Shown here: positions 17,912 to 27,458 of the stretch, piece by piece
Layout: every line of letters begins with the position of its first letter
How positions within the stretch are numbered: the stretch's first letter is position 1
DNA from: Stramonita haemastoma
Taxonomy: Eukaryota; Mollusca; Gastropoda; Neogastropoda; Muricidae
NCBI GenBank assembly: GCA_030674155.1
Contig: CM060334.1
Coordinates: forward strand, 29,641,334 to 29,668,833
Direction of reading: 5' to 3'
Length of the DNA: 27,500 nt
The notes under the pieces: model-generated
What the model was told of the DNA's origin: nothing
The model's input: the letters and a program-made list of their open reading frames with translations, nothing else
The model's database searches: none
Program-made: the position numbers and the translations under genes

Positions 17912-18162
17912 GGGGCATGTGCGCGTATGCATAATTACATGTGTATGCCTGCGTGCCTTTGCGCACGTGCTTGTTTCAGTAATATTATTGAAGAATTTAT
18001 ATACCAGTTATGTCATATAAGCGCTTACGAATGGAAAAAGAAGAGAAAAAAATAGGGGGAGACAAAGTACACCTTTGGAAATGCAATTGCCAAAGTACCC
18101 AGAGGCCACAGGCAGCAGAAGAAATGAACAGAAACGAACTCTTCTCCTCAGTGGGCCACGGT
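17912..18162. other. Unique segment, no gene assigned
   Basis: Non-repetitive. A plus frame from 18010 (containing DKVHLWKCNCQSTQRPQ) meets a GTAGGG donor-like site at about 18161, but it then continues into the G run and its start region is lysine-rich and low in complexity. Weak. Confidence 0.25.
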
Positions 18163-18186
18163 AGGGGGGGGGGGGGGGGGGGGGGA
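18163..18186 (+). repeat. Poly(G) run, ~22 G
   Basis: A continuous G run at 18163-18185 followed by AGGAGAGAGAG, comparable to the G22 at 606. Confidence 0.95.
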
Positions 18187-18367
18187 GGAGAGAGAGAAAG
18201 AGGTATATCAGAAATTGTGGGCAATGGCAAAGGAAAGCACTTTACCACAAAGGAGAAGAAAAAAACTGAAAGTAGTGTAAATGGTAGAGCAACAGGTAAA
18301 AAGGGTTTAAATTATAGCCGTATGGATTTTTTTTCTATCCTTCCTCCAGCTGTTTCGTCTCCCGCTA

Positions 18368-18369
18368 GT

Positions 18370-18454
<85 letters not shown>

Positions 18455-18462
18455 AGAGGAGG
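18368..18462. repeat. (GA)n array
   Basis: GA with many GGAG phase shifts, ending in GGTGGTGGTGG. Confidence 0.95.
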
Positions 18463-19018
18463 TGGTGGTGGAGAAAAGACAGACAAGAAGAAAAATAAAA
18501 ACAAAAAAAACGGCAGACACCCTCACTTGAAAATCTCATTCCGTCGCACGCTGTGCATTCGTGTCGTAGATAATTTTTGAAGCCATCTCTTCTTGTATAA
18601 AAGTCATCTGAACGTTAATGTTGAATCATTATTGAAGTCACTAATAATGACATGAATAGAACAAAATCTGATGGAAAAAATAGGATGGGTCACAACCTGT
18701 AAAATCCACGTTGGAAATCTGTTGTTGGTCAGAGCAGTTTACGGAATTTTGTTTCGGGTCTGCTGGTCATACGGGATTTGTGAATGTAAAATCGTGTGTG
18801 GTGCTTGTCCGGTCTTTAGAATGCTTCGTCTGTAAGTTAGTATTGTATTGTTTTGCATTGTATATGCATTGTACTTTATCGTATTGTATACAACTTTAAG
18901 TCACGGCAGATTTCTCTGCGCGAAATTCGGGCTGCTGTCTTTGGGTTGGGCGCGTTGCCACAAGAGAAATGCCATCCATTATTATAATTTTTATCATTAT
19001 TGTTTAATTTTCATAGAT
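18463..19018. other. Unique AT-rich segment, no gene seen
   Basis: About 555 bp of unique DNA. TGTATTG-type words recur at 18840-18892 (GTATTGTATTG, CATTGTATATGCATTGTA, GTATTGTATA), a weak local repeat. No exon, RNA gene or element end was seen. Confidence 0.45.
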
Positions 19019-19044
19019 GTACGTGCGAGCGTGCGCGCGCGCGC

Positions 19045-19117
<73 letters not shown>
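19019..19117. repeat. (GCGT)n then (GT)n
   Basis: GCGCGCGCGCGC and (GCGT)n at 19025-19078, then GT to 19117. Strong alternating purine-pyrimidine block. Confidence 0.95.
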
Positions 19118-19119
<2 letters not shown>

Positions 19120-19363
19120 AACTCTCTTGACCTCTTCATGTGCTGAACTAGCCTAAAGCGGGTTTCTTGGTGAGGGAGAAAGACGGAAGAATGGGGAAAA
19201 TAATAACGTAAACAACGTTTGTTATCTAATCAGGGAAGATGAAGTGAATGGAAAGACAATCAGACAGGTTGCCATTTTTCTGTCTCCCTATCTCTGTGCA
19301 GACAAAAACTGCACATCTTTATCGCTAACCCCAAAATTGTGGATTTCTCCTTTCTGCTTTTAG

Positions 19364-19461
19364 TGAGCCATCTTGAACAACTCACTGACGCAGTGAATCT
19401 TGACCACCTGCATCCTACCTGTACATTCAACTTGTACAACTTGGCGCGTAGTAATAACCAG
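19364..19461 (+). other. Candidate internal coding exon, 98 bp
   Basis: TTTCTCCTTTCTGCTTTTAG at 19344-19363 is a good acceptor, with a CTAAC branch-like word about 35 bases upstream of the AG. A donor-like CCAG/GTGACC follows at 19462. One frame is open across it (SHLEQLTDAVNLDHLHPT and CTFNLYNLARSNNQ), continuing to a stop at about 19499. No protein family recognised. Composition is protein-like and not repeat-derived. The donor is only moderate. Confidence 0.3.
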
Positions 19462-19499
19462 GTGACCAAGACCTCAACTAGAACGGAACAAGAGAAGTG

Positions 19500-19930
19500 A
19501 CATGATTGGAGCTGTTCTTCAGCAGGGCTGGCTGGCTTTACACAGTCATGTAGCTATAGGCAGACAAATCCCAAATGTCAAAGGAGTGAGTACCTGACCT
19601 AAACACTATGATAAAAAAAAACACCCTTAAACTCTAGCAAAACTTTTTTTTTAAACCAGGGGTGGGGGGGGGGGGGGTTTAAAAAAAGAAAAAAAATGTG
19701 ATGACTAACAGTGTAACCAAACCAAAAAAAAAGTCCGCATTTCCTTGTTTAAGTTTGACTCTTTTTTTCTTTTTTTTTTTTAAACAGGAGGAAAACACAA
19801 ACATTTTTCATCCCATGGTATATATACATCTGAGTGCATCTTTCTTCATCTTCATGTCACTTTGAACCCCCCCCCCCCCTTCTCCTCTCCCTCTCCCTCC
19901 CCTCCCCTTTAACCTATCCCATGCTGCATC
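19500..19930. other. Unique DNA with homopolymer runs
   Basis: A8-A9, T8, G14 (about 19663-19677), A and T runs at 19680-19782, and C13 at 19867-19879. Otherwise unique. No gene seen. Confidence 0.5.
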
Positions 19931-20363
19931 ATGGCCTTTAGCCCTCATTACGGGGACTTTCATACAAAGCATTCTCAGCTCAAACTGCCCACATACTTCT
20001 CCCCAAAGCCCCCACTTGAAACGACTGACGACCTGCTTTGCAGGCTTTTGGGGGGTGCTTTCATCTTCTTTTCTTTCTCTCTTTCTCTCTTCTCGCCCTC
20101 TCTACTGCTAGGGATGTGTTTTCTCTTCTTCTCTGAAGAAAGTTTGTTAGGTTTATGCCTTTTTTTTTTTGTTTCTTGTCTGTGCAATATGGACAGAAAA
20201 TTTGTGTGTAGAATGTGTTTTCATATTTTTTGAAAACTGCTGTGTCATTGGAGACAATGCTGCGTCATTAGGGGCAACAAAAACAAGCAAACTGACCTAC
20301 CTTTGGTAGAAATGCAGTGTGATATATTACATTTTATAATTATCTGCAGGTATAGAATCTAGA
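19931..20363. other. Unique segment with short plus ORF, unassigned
   Basis: A plus frame from ATG at 19931 runs 100 residues. The first ~45 (with FHTKHSQLKLPTYFSPKPP) are mixed; the rest is phenylalanine/serine/leucine from a pyrimidine-rich stretch. No family recognised and no Kozak-plus-splice support. Confidence 0.2.
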
Positions 20364-20526
20364 ATATTATCCGTATTGAGTTTGACTGGAGTGTAGAAGA
20401 ATTCTTACATGTGTGATGAATTGTTTTAGCTCTGCAGCCTCTTTGGCTGGAGCTTCATTATATCGTAATATATCAATATTTTTTGTTAAGATATTGTAAT
20501 CCATATTGAATTTGATTGCAATGCAG
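20364..20526 (+). repeat. Dispersed direct repeat, ~33-36 bp, two copies
   Basis: ATATTATCCGTATTGAGTTT.. (20364-20396) and ATATTGTAATCCATATTGAA.. (20491-20526) match at about 27 of 33 aligned positions with one 3-nt gap. Most differences are transitions. The copies start 127 bp apart. Confidence 0.6.
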
Positions 20527-20678
20527 TTGCGATTGTTGTTTTTGTAATCCCTTGTTTTGTTTCTAAAGCCCCATCATCTGAAGCCTCTTTTTTTCATCTT
20601 AAACAAACACTTTAACAACAGAATAAAAATAATGTAAGAAACGTACAAGCAAATTATTGAAGCACGAACGGTATTCGT

Positions 20679-20714
<36 letters not shown>

Positions 20715-20804
20715 ATATATATTTGATATAGTATTATATATATATATATATATAATATATATATTATATATTTTTTTTTTTTTTTATGATTATTTTTTTT
20801 TTTA
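20679..20804. repeat. (TA)n array then poly(T)
   Basis: Alternating TA with TTA/GATATAG breaks (20679-20770), then T15 and T12 runs to 20803. Capable of cruciform extrusion. Confidence 0.95.
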
Positions 20805-20992
20805 TTGAAGTGTAACACTTGATCACGGTGATTCTCAGATAAGATGAGTGTGACAGACTGCATACATATCTGGGTGACTTCCAAGGTGTTCAGTTGGGGA
20901 ACGCCCGACTACACGCACAACAGGAAACTGAACAGAGAAACAGGAAAAAGATCTTTTTGTTGATAGCCAATTCTGTTATTCTGGTTCATTGA

Positions 20993-21050
20993 ATAAAAGA
21001 ACATATGAAATAATAATGAATGAATGAATGAATGAATGAATGAATAATAA

Positions 21051-21118
<68 letters not shown>

Positions 21119-21135
21119 CACACACACACACACAC
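20993..21135 (+). repeat. (AATG)n then (CA)n
   Basis: GAATAAAAG, AATAATAATG and (AATG)7 (about 21016-21042), then CA at 21051-21117 and phase-shifted CA to 21135. The AATAAA word followed by a tetranucleotide tail could be the 3' end of a non-LTR element, but no body was recognised. Confidence 0.85.
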
Positions 21136-21340
21136 TTTTTTCCATTTTGCGTCGCTGTTTGGTTCACAAAGTATTTTTATCTGTCAGCCTCCAGAATCAT
21201 TTATAAACTATAGCAACATTTGTTTAAAAAAAAAAAAACGAACAAAGAAAAGGCCACCCAAAGAAACTTAGTTGAAATTATATCCCTTGAGAAGTTATGA
21301 TTTTCATTGTTTTTCCCTCCTGTCTACACTCACACACAGA

Positions 21341-21355
21341 CACGCACACACGCGG

Positions 21356-21427
<72 letters not shown>
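21341..21427. repeat. (CA)n array
   Basis: CACGCACACACGCGGG lead, then about 68 bp of pure CA (21357-21425). Confidence 0.96.
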
Positions 21428-21430
<3 letters not shown>

Positions 21431-21619
21431 CTCTAGATTTCGCATGTTGTTGCTGTCACGTAGAAACAAGACCGATTGCAGACGTTGTAAACACAGCATG
21501 TTGCTTTTGTAACACGAAAAGCCCTTATCCCGCAATACAAAACAAAAAAAACCAACAAAACACACAAAAAACCCAACCCCAAAGAACACGCTGAGATATA
21601 AGCATGATATAATGAGCCC

Positions 21620-21636
21620 ATGAGAGAGAGAGAGAG

Positions 21637-21668
<32 letters not shown>

Positions 21669-21674
21669 GAGAGG

Positions 21675-21709
<35 letters not shown>
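21620..21709. repeat. (GA)n array
   Basis: GA with GGAG and GAAG breaks. A-rich GAAAAAAG units follow to 21744. Confidence 0.95.
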
Positions 21710-21711
<2 letters not shown>

Positions 21712-21744
21712 AAAGAAAAAAGAAAAAAGGCAGAAAGAAAAAAG

Positions 21745-22734
21745 CCACAGCGTTGCACGTGCATTAAACACCAAGCACGCGGAAAAGAAACCTTATAATT
21801 ACTGAAATACCAGCCAACCGCGTCGCCGCGCAATTTCTGAAGAGATAAGGACGGAAAGGAGAAATTTAATGATCCCAGTGAGAACTTAATTACACCGACT
21901 TCGCTTCAAGCTCTTGGCAATTTTTGGGCGAAGGAATAAGCAGAAGAGGAAACCAGTGCAGGGTCTGCAATGAACGATTTCCTCCTCGCCCCCCTTCTCT
22001 TCTTCTCTTTCCTAAGTTTTTGAAAGTCATCATATTGACGTTAATAGCTATGGAGTTGTTGTTTTTTCTAGTACGCTATGCTTTTTTTTTTTTTTTTTTT
22101 TAAATAATGGAATTATTTATAATGAGATTAGACTATGCTCCGTAATGGCATTATCAACAAAATCAGGAGAAAATAAACTTGTGAAATTAGCTTACCGGAG
22201 AGAATTGTTTCATTTATTTTTTTTTAATTCAGATAAGGAATATATGTATTTTACCCACCTTACTTTTGAAAAAAAGAAAGAAAGAATAAATAGATAAACA
22301 TATTTATAAAATGTAACTGAAAAAACAAACAACGAGATGATATATCTGCATACACTTATGGACTTCATCGTTTGATGGCTATATTCAAACATGTACATAC
22401 CAGTCCTCTTAGATTATTGAAATATTTATGCTCAGCGGGAGTGAAAGTATGTTTGGTTTGGGATTTGTCTTGATTTCTTTTCTTTTCTTTTCTCTATTCT
22501 TGGTGTGTGTTTTTTTTTGTTCTGTCTTGATTGATAATTGATTTTAGTTCCTTGGCTAGTTCTCCGAGCTTTACCAATGTGGCATTTTGCATATATGCGA
22601 CCGTTTCTGTACATCACTAAGGTAGCCGCTTCAGACCTCGGGGATGATGTCTTGATACGATACAGTGTGCATGCGGTTTTTTGTGTTTTTTTTTCAAAAT
22701 TTGCCATCCGTTCCCACTTATAAGCAGTGGCCTA
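21745..22734. other. ~990 bp unique AT-rich segment, no gene assigned
   Basis: Contains T20 at 22082-22101 and a TTTTC patch at 22478-22492. Both strands have ~60-90 residue frames over 22432-22723; the minus one (with YRIKTSSPRSEAATLVMYRN) looks somewhat protein-like but lacks splice borders. No RNA gene seen. Confidence 0.4.
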
Positions 22735-22975
22735 CTCTTCCAAAAGGTGAATCAGGTTTTAACTCCTGCGCAAGATCTGTGTGCATACGCATATGAGACC
22801 TCGGTTTAAAAGCCTCATCCAAAAGACTTTCGGGGGCAGTGGAGTGGGTACTGATGTTCTAGCTCCTACGGGAAGAAAGAATCCCTTCGAATCCCTCCTC
22901 CTCAGTGGTGGCTCGAACCCGGGCCGTCAGATCACCTGTGCCCTTCTCTAACCACCCGGCTACACCACCCCCTGA
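22735..22975 (-). mobile_element. tRNA-derived SINE, minus strand
   Basis: Read on the minus strand from about 22975: GGGGTGGTGTAGCCGGGTGG, then an A box (TGTAGCCGGGTGGTTAGAG, 22963-22945) and a B box (GGTTCGAGCCA, 22919-22909, perfect to the GGTTCGANNCC consensus). The spacing fits a tRNA-derived pol III promoter. The body continues with GGATGAGGCTTTTAAACCGAGGT (about 22824-22802) and ATATGCGTATGCAC. I associate the GGATGAG..AAACCGAGGTC word with a conserved central domain of invertebrate SINEs, but I cannot assign the family without a search. The 3' end near 22735 is approximate and no target-site duplication was found. Confidence 0.65.
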
Positions 22976-23228
22976 ATGATTGTAGTCGCAGAAACAGAAA
23001 AGTCTTGAAAGAAAAGATACATCTTTAGTTAAGATAATCTTTATTTAAGAACAAACATCCCGCCTCACCTGTCGGCATCACCGAGTTCGGCATTAGCCGC
23101 CGCACCCAATGACGCCGACATGATCCTCCTTCTCCATTTGCTCCCGTCTCCGCCCCAATGAATCCCATACACAGATAGAAAAACAAAACCCAAAGAATCA
23201 GAACTCAAAGTAGGACAAAAAGAAGCAA

Positions 23229-23229
<1 letters not shown>

Positions 23230-23314
<85 letters not shown>

Positions 23315-23315
23315 G
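23230..23315. repeat. (GA)n array
   Basis: About 78 bp of nearly perfect GA, one of the purest in the window. Confidence 0.96.
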
Positions 23316-23650
23316 GATGGAATTGCATTTTCATTTTGTACCCCATTATCTTTTCCAAGGAATAATAACTTCATTAATACCTAATGCAAATTTAATCACA
23401 CCGACGTCAGATGAAAGAAGAATCTGTAGCCAAGCGTTGGTTTTAGCTTCATAATACATTTGAATAGTCTATTGTGATGATTTTTTTTTACAGTCGAATA
23501 TAAATGGGTTCTTTTTAATTCTCGGAATCTAACTGTGAACAATTCACCGTAACAGCATACAAAGGAAACGGAATCTGATTTAATCAAGGTATATCTTAAA
23601 ATGCAAACGCTTCGCCCAAACTTCATTTAAACACGAAGTCTTACATTAGT
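23316..23650. other. Unique AT-rich segment, no gene seen
   Basis: Non-repetitive. A minus-strand 76-residue frame (23626-23396) has no splice support and no recognised family. Confidence 0.45.
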
Positions 23651-23653
23651 ACG

Positions 23654-23735
<82 letters not shown>

Positions 23736-23780
23736 TTATATATATTATATATATATATATATTATATATATAATATATGT
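23651..23780. repeat. (CT)n then (TA)n
   Basis: CT with CTTCTC and CTCCTC breaks (23654-23733), then TATATATTATATATA to about 23778. Confidence 0.96.
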
Positions 23781-23828
23781 AGTTAGATATATAGTTAGAT
23801 ATATAGTTAGACATATAGTTAGATATGT
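23781..23828 (+). repeat. 12-bp minisatellite AGTTAGATATAT, 4 copies
   Basis: GTTAG recurs at 23782, 23794, 23806 and 23818, an exact 12-bp period. The third unit has GACATAT in place of GATATAT. It appears to have grown from the edge of the adjoining TA array. Confidence 0.9.
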
Positions 23829-23843
23829 ATATTTTATATGGTT

Positions 23844-24055
23844 GTTTAATTAATAATCAGTGTATCTGTTTTGACATTAATGATCAGGTTAGTTGGGGAT
23901 TGTGTGTTTATTGTATACGTATCTATCTCTTTTGTTTAATAATTATAATCAATGTATCTGTTTCGACATTAATTTTCGGGACAATTGGGGATCATTAGTT
24001 TGTTGAACATATATCTTCATTATGTTTGTTGAATATATATCTATCTCCTTTCTTT
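23844..24055 (+). repeat. ~92-bp tandem duplication with nested 26-bp duplication
   Basis: Copy 1 (about 23844-23935) and copy 2 (about 23936-24055) share TAATCA-TGTATCTGTTT-GACATTAAT at 26 of 28 positions (23854-23881 and 23946-23973), then TTGGGGAT and ATCTATCTC-TTT. Copy 2 is longer because GTTTGTTGAACATATATCT (23998-24016) is repeated at 24024-24042 with one change. Confidence 0.75.
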
Positions 24056-24065
24056 AACTCATAGG

Positions 24066-24238
24066 TTGAACTTTTGTTGTTGTTGTTGTTTTGTTTTTGC
24101 TTGATTTTGTTTGTTTTTTCGTTTTCGTGTGGGTTTGTTTGTTTTTTTGTTTTGTGGTGGGTTGTTTTTTTTGGGGGGTACTGTTATATTTTGTTTTGGT
24201 TTGGTTTTCGTTTTTGTTTGCTTGTTATGGTTTAGTTG
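24066..24238 (+). repeat. T/G-biased tract
   Basis: About 170 bp with very few A or C: TTGTTG units, TTTTG and GGTTTG words, T8GGGGGG. The plus frame translates to a phenylalanine/valine/tryptophan-rich peptide that looks like membrane sequence but is a result of the bias. Confidence 0.75.
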
Positions 24239-24240
24239 TC

Positions 24241-24330
24241 CGTAATCAGGGCCAGGGCTGGATGAGAAAAAAGTATGCGAATGCTTATCTGTAACTGTTG
24301 AAAATTAAAGATTATTCATTCATTCATTCA
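24241..24330 (+). mobile_element. Non-LTR (LINE-type) 3' end with (ATTC)n tail
   Basis: A unique 3' segment (CAGGGCCAGGGCTGGATGAG, then a CGAATGC..TTATCTGT part) ends in GAAAATTAAAGATTATTCAT and four ATTC units. A conserved 3' end followed by a short tandem tail in place of poly-A is typical of CR1/L2/RTE-type LINEs and of SINEs that share their tails. No reverse transcriptase sequence lies upstream in the window, so this would be a 5'-truncated copy. Confidence 0.45.
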
Positions 24331-24337
24331 CACTGAT

Positions 24338-24346
24338 CATCTCTCT

Positions 24347-24418
<72 letters not shown>
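24338..24418. repeat. (CT)n array
   Basis: CT with two CTTCTC breaks, then about 45 bp pure. Confidence 0.96.
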
Positions 24419-24420
<2 letters not shown>

Positions 24421-24452
24421 TGTGTGGCAAATTTCTGGTCATTGCATCGTGC

Positions 24453-24624
24453 TCGTGCACGCATGCACGCACGCACGCACGCACACACACACACTGACAC
24501 ACACAGCAGCACGCACGCACGCAGACACACATCACACACACTCACACGCAGCACGCATCACGCACGCACGCATACACACACACGCCGCGCGCGCAGCGCG
24601 CGCGCGCGCACGCACACACCACCA

Positions 24625-24664
<40 letters not shown>
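24453..24664. repeat. CA/GCAC/CG block
   Basis: (GCAC)n, CA, GCAGCACGCACGCAC units, CGCGCGCGCAGCGCGCGCGC (about 24584-24609), CCACCACCAC and a pure CA of about 38 bp (24627-24664). Confidence 0.94.
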
Positions 24665-24666
<2 letters not shown>

Positions 24667-24747
24667 CAAATCGAAGAGCACAACACTTATAATCAGATCT
24701 GATTTGGGGTCTTCGGACGTAATGATCCACAAGAAACAAAAACCACA

Positions 24748-24795
24748 GAGAGAGAAGAGAGAGAAGAGAGAGAGGAGAGAGAGAGAGAGAGGAAG

Positions 24796-24835
<40 letters not shown>

Positions 24836-24841
24836 GAGAGA
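24748..24841. repeat. (GA)n array
   Basis: GA with GAAGAG and GGAG breaks, about 36 bp pure at 24796-24832. Confidence 0.95.
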
Positions 24842-24902
24842 ATTCACAGGAGTGATAGATACATTATACCGGCTTTTGTTTTGTCTAGGCCTTGCCTATT
24901 TG

Positions 24903-24958
<56 letters not shown>

Positions 24959-25095
24959 CACACCCACACACCACACACCACACTCCCCACACACACCACA
25001 CACAACACACAACAACAAAAAAACCCCACCCAACCCCAACACCCACTCCCCCCCCACCCCCCCCCCCCCCCCCCCCCACCCACACCCCCCCCCCT
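24903..25095. repeat. (CA)n, CCACA-rich and poly(C) block
   Basis: CA (24904-24957), degenerate ACACCACAC and CAACCCC sequence (24958-25046), then C-rich runs (25047-25094) broken by single A. The minus strand is a dense G-quadruplex candidate. Confidence 0.95.
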
Positions 25096-25400
25096 AATCC
25101 CCTTACATTATGCACCAATCAAAAATCCATAAATCCAACTAGACCACCACACTACTCAACACCACACACACACACAAAGCCCATCACTGCACACCCGTAA
25201 GCCGAGCAATGGCCTAATTGAAGGCAGGCAGGCAGGTAAGGCATTGATCACTTCATTCATACATCATTAGTGCAGGGGTGCTAAAGCGGGCAGGGTGACA
25301 GGGGGGGCTTGATATTTCAGCAGATAACCACAGGCCTTACTTCCTTCCACCCCACCTCGCCAAGAAAATCGGCGCCTACAGGTAGGGTCCCCGTGAGAAC
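25096..25400. other. Unique segment with a small exon-like stretch
   Basis: (GGCA)n at 25222-25237, otherwise unique. A 61-bp plus segment (25321-25381) lies between TTGATATTTCAG and ACAG/GTAGGG and is open (QITTGLTSFHPTSPRKSAPT). This is a weak exon candidate only. Confidence 0.25.
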
Positions 25401-25440
25401 GATAGATAGAGAGATAGATATAGATATTATAGTCTATATA
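25401..25440 (+). repeat. Short (GATA)n/TA patch
   Basis: GATAGATAGAGAGATAGATA, then ATAGATATTATAG. The same tetramer as the array at 4119-4200. Confidence 0.85.
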
Positions 25441-25576
25441 TACTGCTCGTGTAGTGGGGGCCGTGGTTTAGCGTGCACACAATGCCTAATGGAATTATAT
25501 TGTTTCTTAATTCAGGGGGTGTATATCTGATCGCAATGCCGCACACGCTTAGGATATCGGTTGTTATTGTTGTTGG

Positions 25577-25616
25577 AAGGGGTGGGTGGTGGGGGTGGGG
25601 GTGGATGGAGGGGAGA
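25577..25616 (+). repeat. G-rich GGGT/GGTGG tract
   Basis: GGGGTGGGTGGTGGGGGTGG then GGGTGG, with at least five GGG runs in 40 bp. A canonical G-quadruplex pattern. Confidence 0.85.
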
Positions 25617-25684
25617 GAGATTTGATGTAGTTCATGATCATCACTGTCATCTTTGGAAGGAGCTAATTTTTTTTATATATTATT

Positions 25685-25975
25685 TCAATCATCGTCATCG
25701 TCATTATATCATCATCATCATTATTAGTATCATCATCGTCATCGTCGTCTTTTTACTATTATTATTTTAATAGTATCACCATCGTCATCTGTCATCATTC
25801 ATCAATATTATCACCATCATCATCATCACATCATCATCATCTTCATCATATTACATATACTATATCATCACAATTACAAAATATTTTGATAATAATTAAC
25901 CATCGTCATCCATCATCTTCATTATTATTGTTATTATTATCATCATATCATCATCATCATCATCATCATCATTAG
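25685..25975 (+). repeat. Imperfect (ATC)n field, ~290 bp
   Basis: ATC with CGTC, ATT and single-base variants, interspersed with unique patches. The purest stretch is about 25941-25972. The heavy interruption suggests an old trinucleotide array. Confidence 0.9.
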
Positions 25976-26138
25976 TCCTTTGACCATGACGAGAGGCGGA
26001 CACAAAAGCACAGACAGTTTTTTTCCGGGCTGGTCTGTCTTCAGCTGTTCGCAGCAGCACTCCTATATATAATAATTATCGCCATTTCTCACAAATGCGC
26101 ATGTTTAAAGCAACAAGACTATTTCTGACGCATTCCTG

Positions 26139-26226
<88 letters not shown>

Positions 26227-26291
26227 CTGCGTGCTTGTGTGTGTGGTGTGTGTGTGTGTGTGTGTGTTCTGTCTGTGTGTCTGTCTGTGTC
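26139..26291. repeat. (GT)n array
   Basis: GT with GGTG, GCGTGC and TCTG breaks, ending in CTGTCTGTGTCTC. Confidence 0.96.
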
Positions 26292-26590
26292 TCCAGTGTT
26301 ATTAGCCTAGTACCGACACTGTCAATGATGCTCCTGACAGAAAGTCAATAGGCAAGAAGTTGCCAGCCGTCAAGTGCTTTTAGTTTTCCTTTCTTTGTTG
26401 TTGCTGCCTTTCATGCCATTGTTGCAGATTTTTATAGCTTTGCTAATTGCAGGCTGTAGGGTTTTTTTAATTGTTTATTGTCCCTGCTTATTATTGTTTT
26501 CAAATAATACATTGTTCTTTAAGTTTGTCATCAGTCATTTTTTGAAACGTTAAAGACTATGTGATAGAAAGTACTTGTACGTACTTAAAC
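26292..26590. other. Unique AT-rich segment, no gene seen
   Basis: Non-repetitive, with short TTGTTGTTGC and TTATTG patches. No exon, RNA gene or element end recognised. Confidence 0.5.
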
Positions 26591-26592
26591 AG

Positions 26593-26930
26593 GAAACAGA
26601 CAGACAGACAGACAGATAGACAGGACAGACAGACAGACAGAAAGGAGAAGAGACAGACAGAGAGAGGGAGACAGAGAAGAGAGAGACAGAAATAGAGAAT
26701 AGTAAAAAAAAGAAAAAAACCATGATCGAAAGAAAGATATAGAGAGAAAGACGGGAGGGGATAGTAAAAGAGAGAATGGTAAAAAGAAAAGAAAAGAATG
26801 AAAAAATGAATGAATATATTAATGAATGTAAGGATAAAATGAAGAAAAAAAAGAAGATAAAATGTGTGTGTATAAATAGAGAGAGAGACACAGAGACAGA
26901 GAGATAATAAGACACAAAAAATACAGACAA
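26593..26930. repeat. (CAGA)n then long purine tract
   Basis: CAGA at 26594-26640, then GA/GAAA-rich sequence to about 26930 with AATG and AAAG units. Minus-strand F/S/L-rich frames (152 and 147 residues) result from the composition. Confidence 0.92.
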
Positions 26931-27184
26931 ATACAAAGTTAGACTGTCCGACACAGCGGCAGACAGAAAACCTAAGTTGGGGAACAAAAAAAACCCCCAA
27001 TGGACCACATGAATGAGTGAAAGAAGATTTGATTTAACGGCAGCTGAACATTGCCAAGACCCTTCACTGCTCAGTCAGAGAGTAACGTCGAGGACTGAAG
27101 ATATTCAGAAGAATCTAGTACATTCTGACTAGCCAGTTGGTCTTGTACCCGGATAAATTCATTCCTCTCCGCCTCTGTAGCAGT

Positions 27185-27240
27185 GGTGCAATTTAATTTG
27201 AACCCACAATTTGTGTTTCATCGCTCCCAGCCAAGCCATA
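27185..27240 (-). mobile_element. Possible degenerate tRNA-like SINE head
   Basis: On the minus strand TATGGCTTGGCTGGGAGCG (27240-27222) resembles an A box. TGGGTTCAAATTA lies about 34 bases after the A-box start and resembles a B box (GGTTCAANNCC with the last two positions lost). Box spacing is short and no body was recognised, so this could be chance. Confidence 0.25.
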
Positions 27241-27339
27241 ATTAATATTATTATCATTATTGATTGAAGATTGACTCATTGGTGAATTCTTTTTTCCTTA
27301 ATATTGCACCCTTATTCTGTCTCTTCGTTTCTCTCTTGT

Positions 27340-27340
27340 G

Positions 27341-27379
<39 letters not shown>

Positions 27380-27411
27380 AGAGAGAGAGAGAGAGAGAGA
27401 GAGAAGAGAGG

Positions 27412-27453
<42 letters not shown>

Positions 27454-27458
27454 AGACA
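27340..27458. repeat. (CAGA)n then (GA)n
   Basis: CAGA at 27341-27378, then GA with GAAG, GGGAG and GGAG breaks to about 27456. The same CAGA-to-GA order as the array at 26593. Confidence 0.96.

Noticed and set aside
22432..22723. Opposing ORFs on both strands
   Set aside because: Neither has splice borders or a recognised family.
21880..23410. Similar words TTAATTACACCGACT and TTAATCACACCGACG 1.5 kb apart
   Set aside because: The match does not extend beyond about 17 bp.
24091..24294. Hydrophobic F/V/W-rich ORF resembling a small membrane protein
   Set aside because: Explained by T/G-only composition; no supporting context.
24422..25132. 236-residue plus-strand ORF
   Set aside because: Strings together CA, GA and C arrays; no domain-like part.
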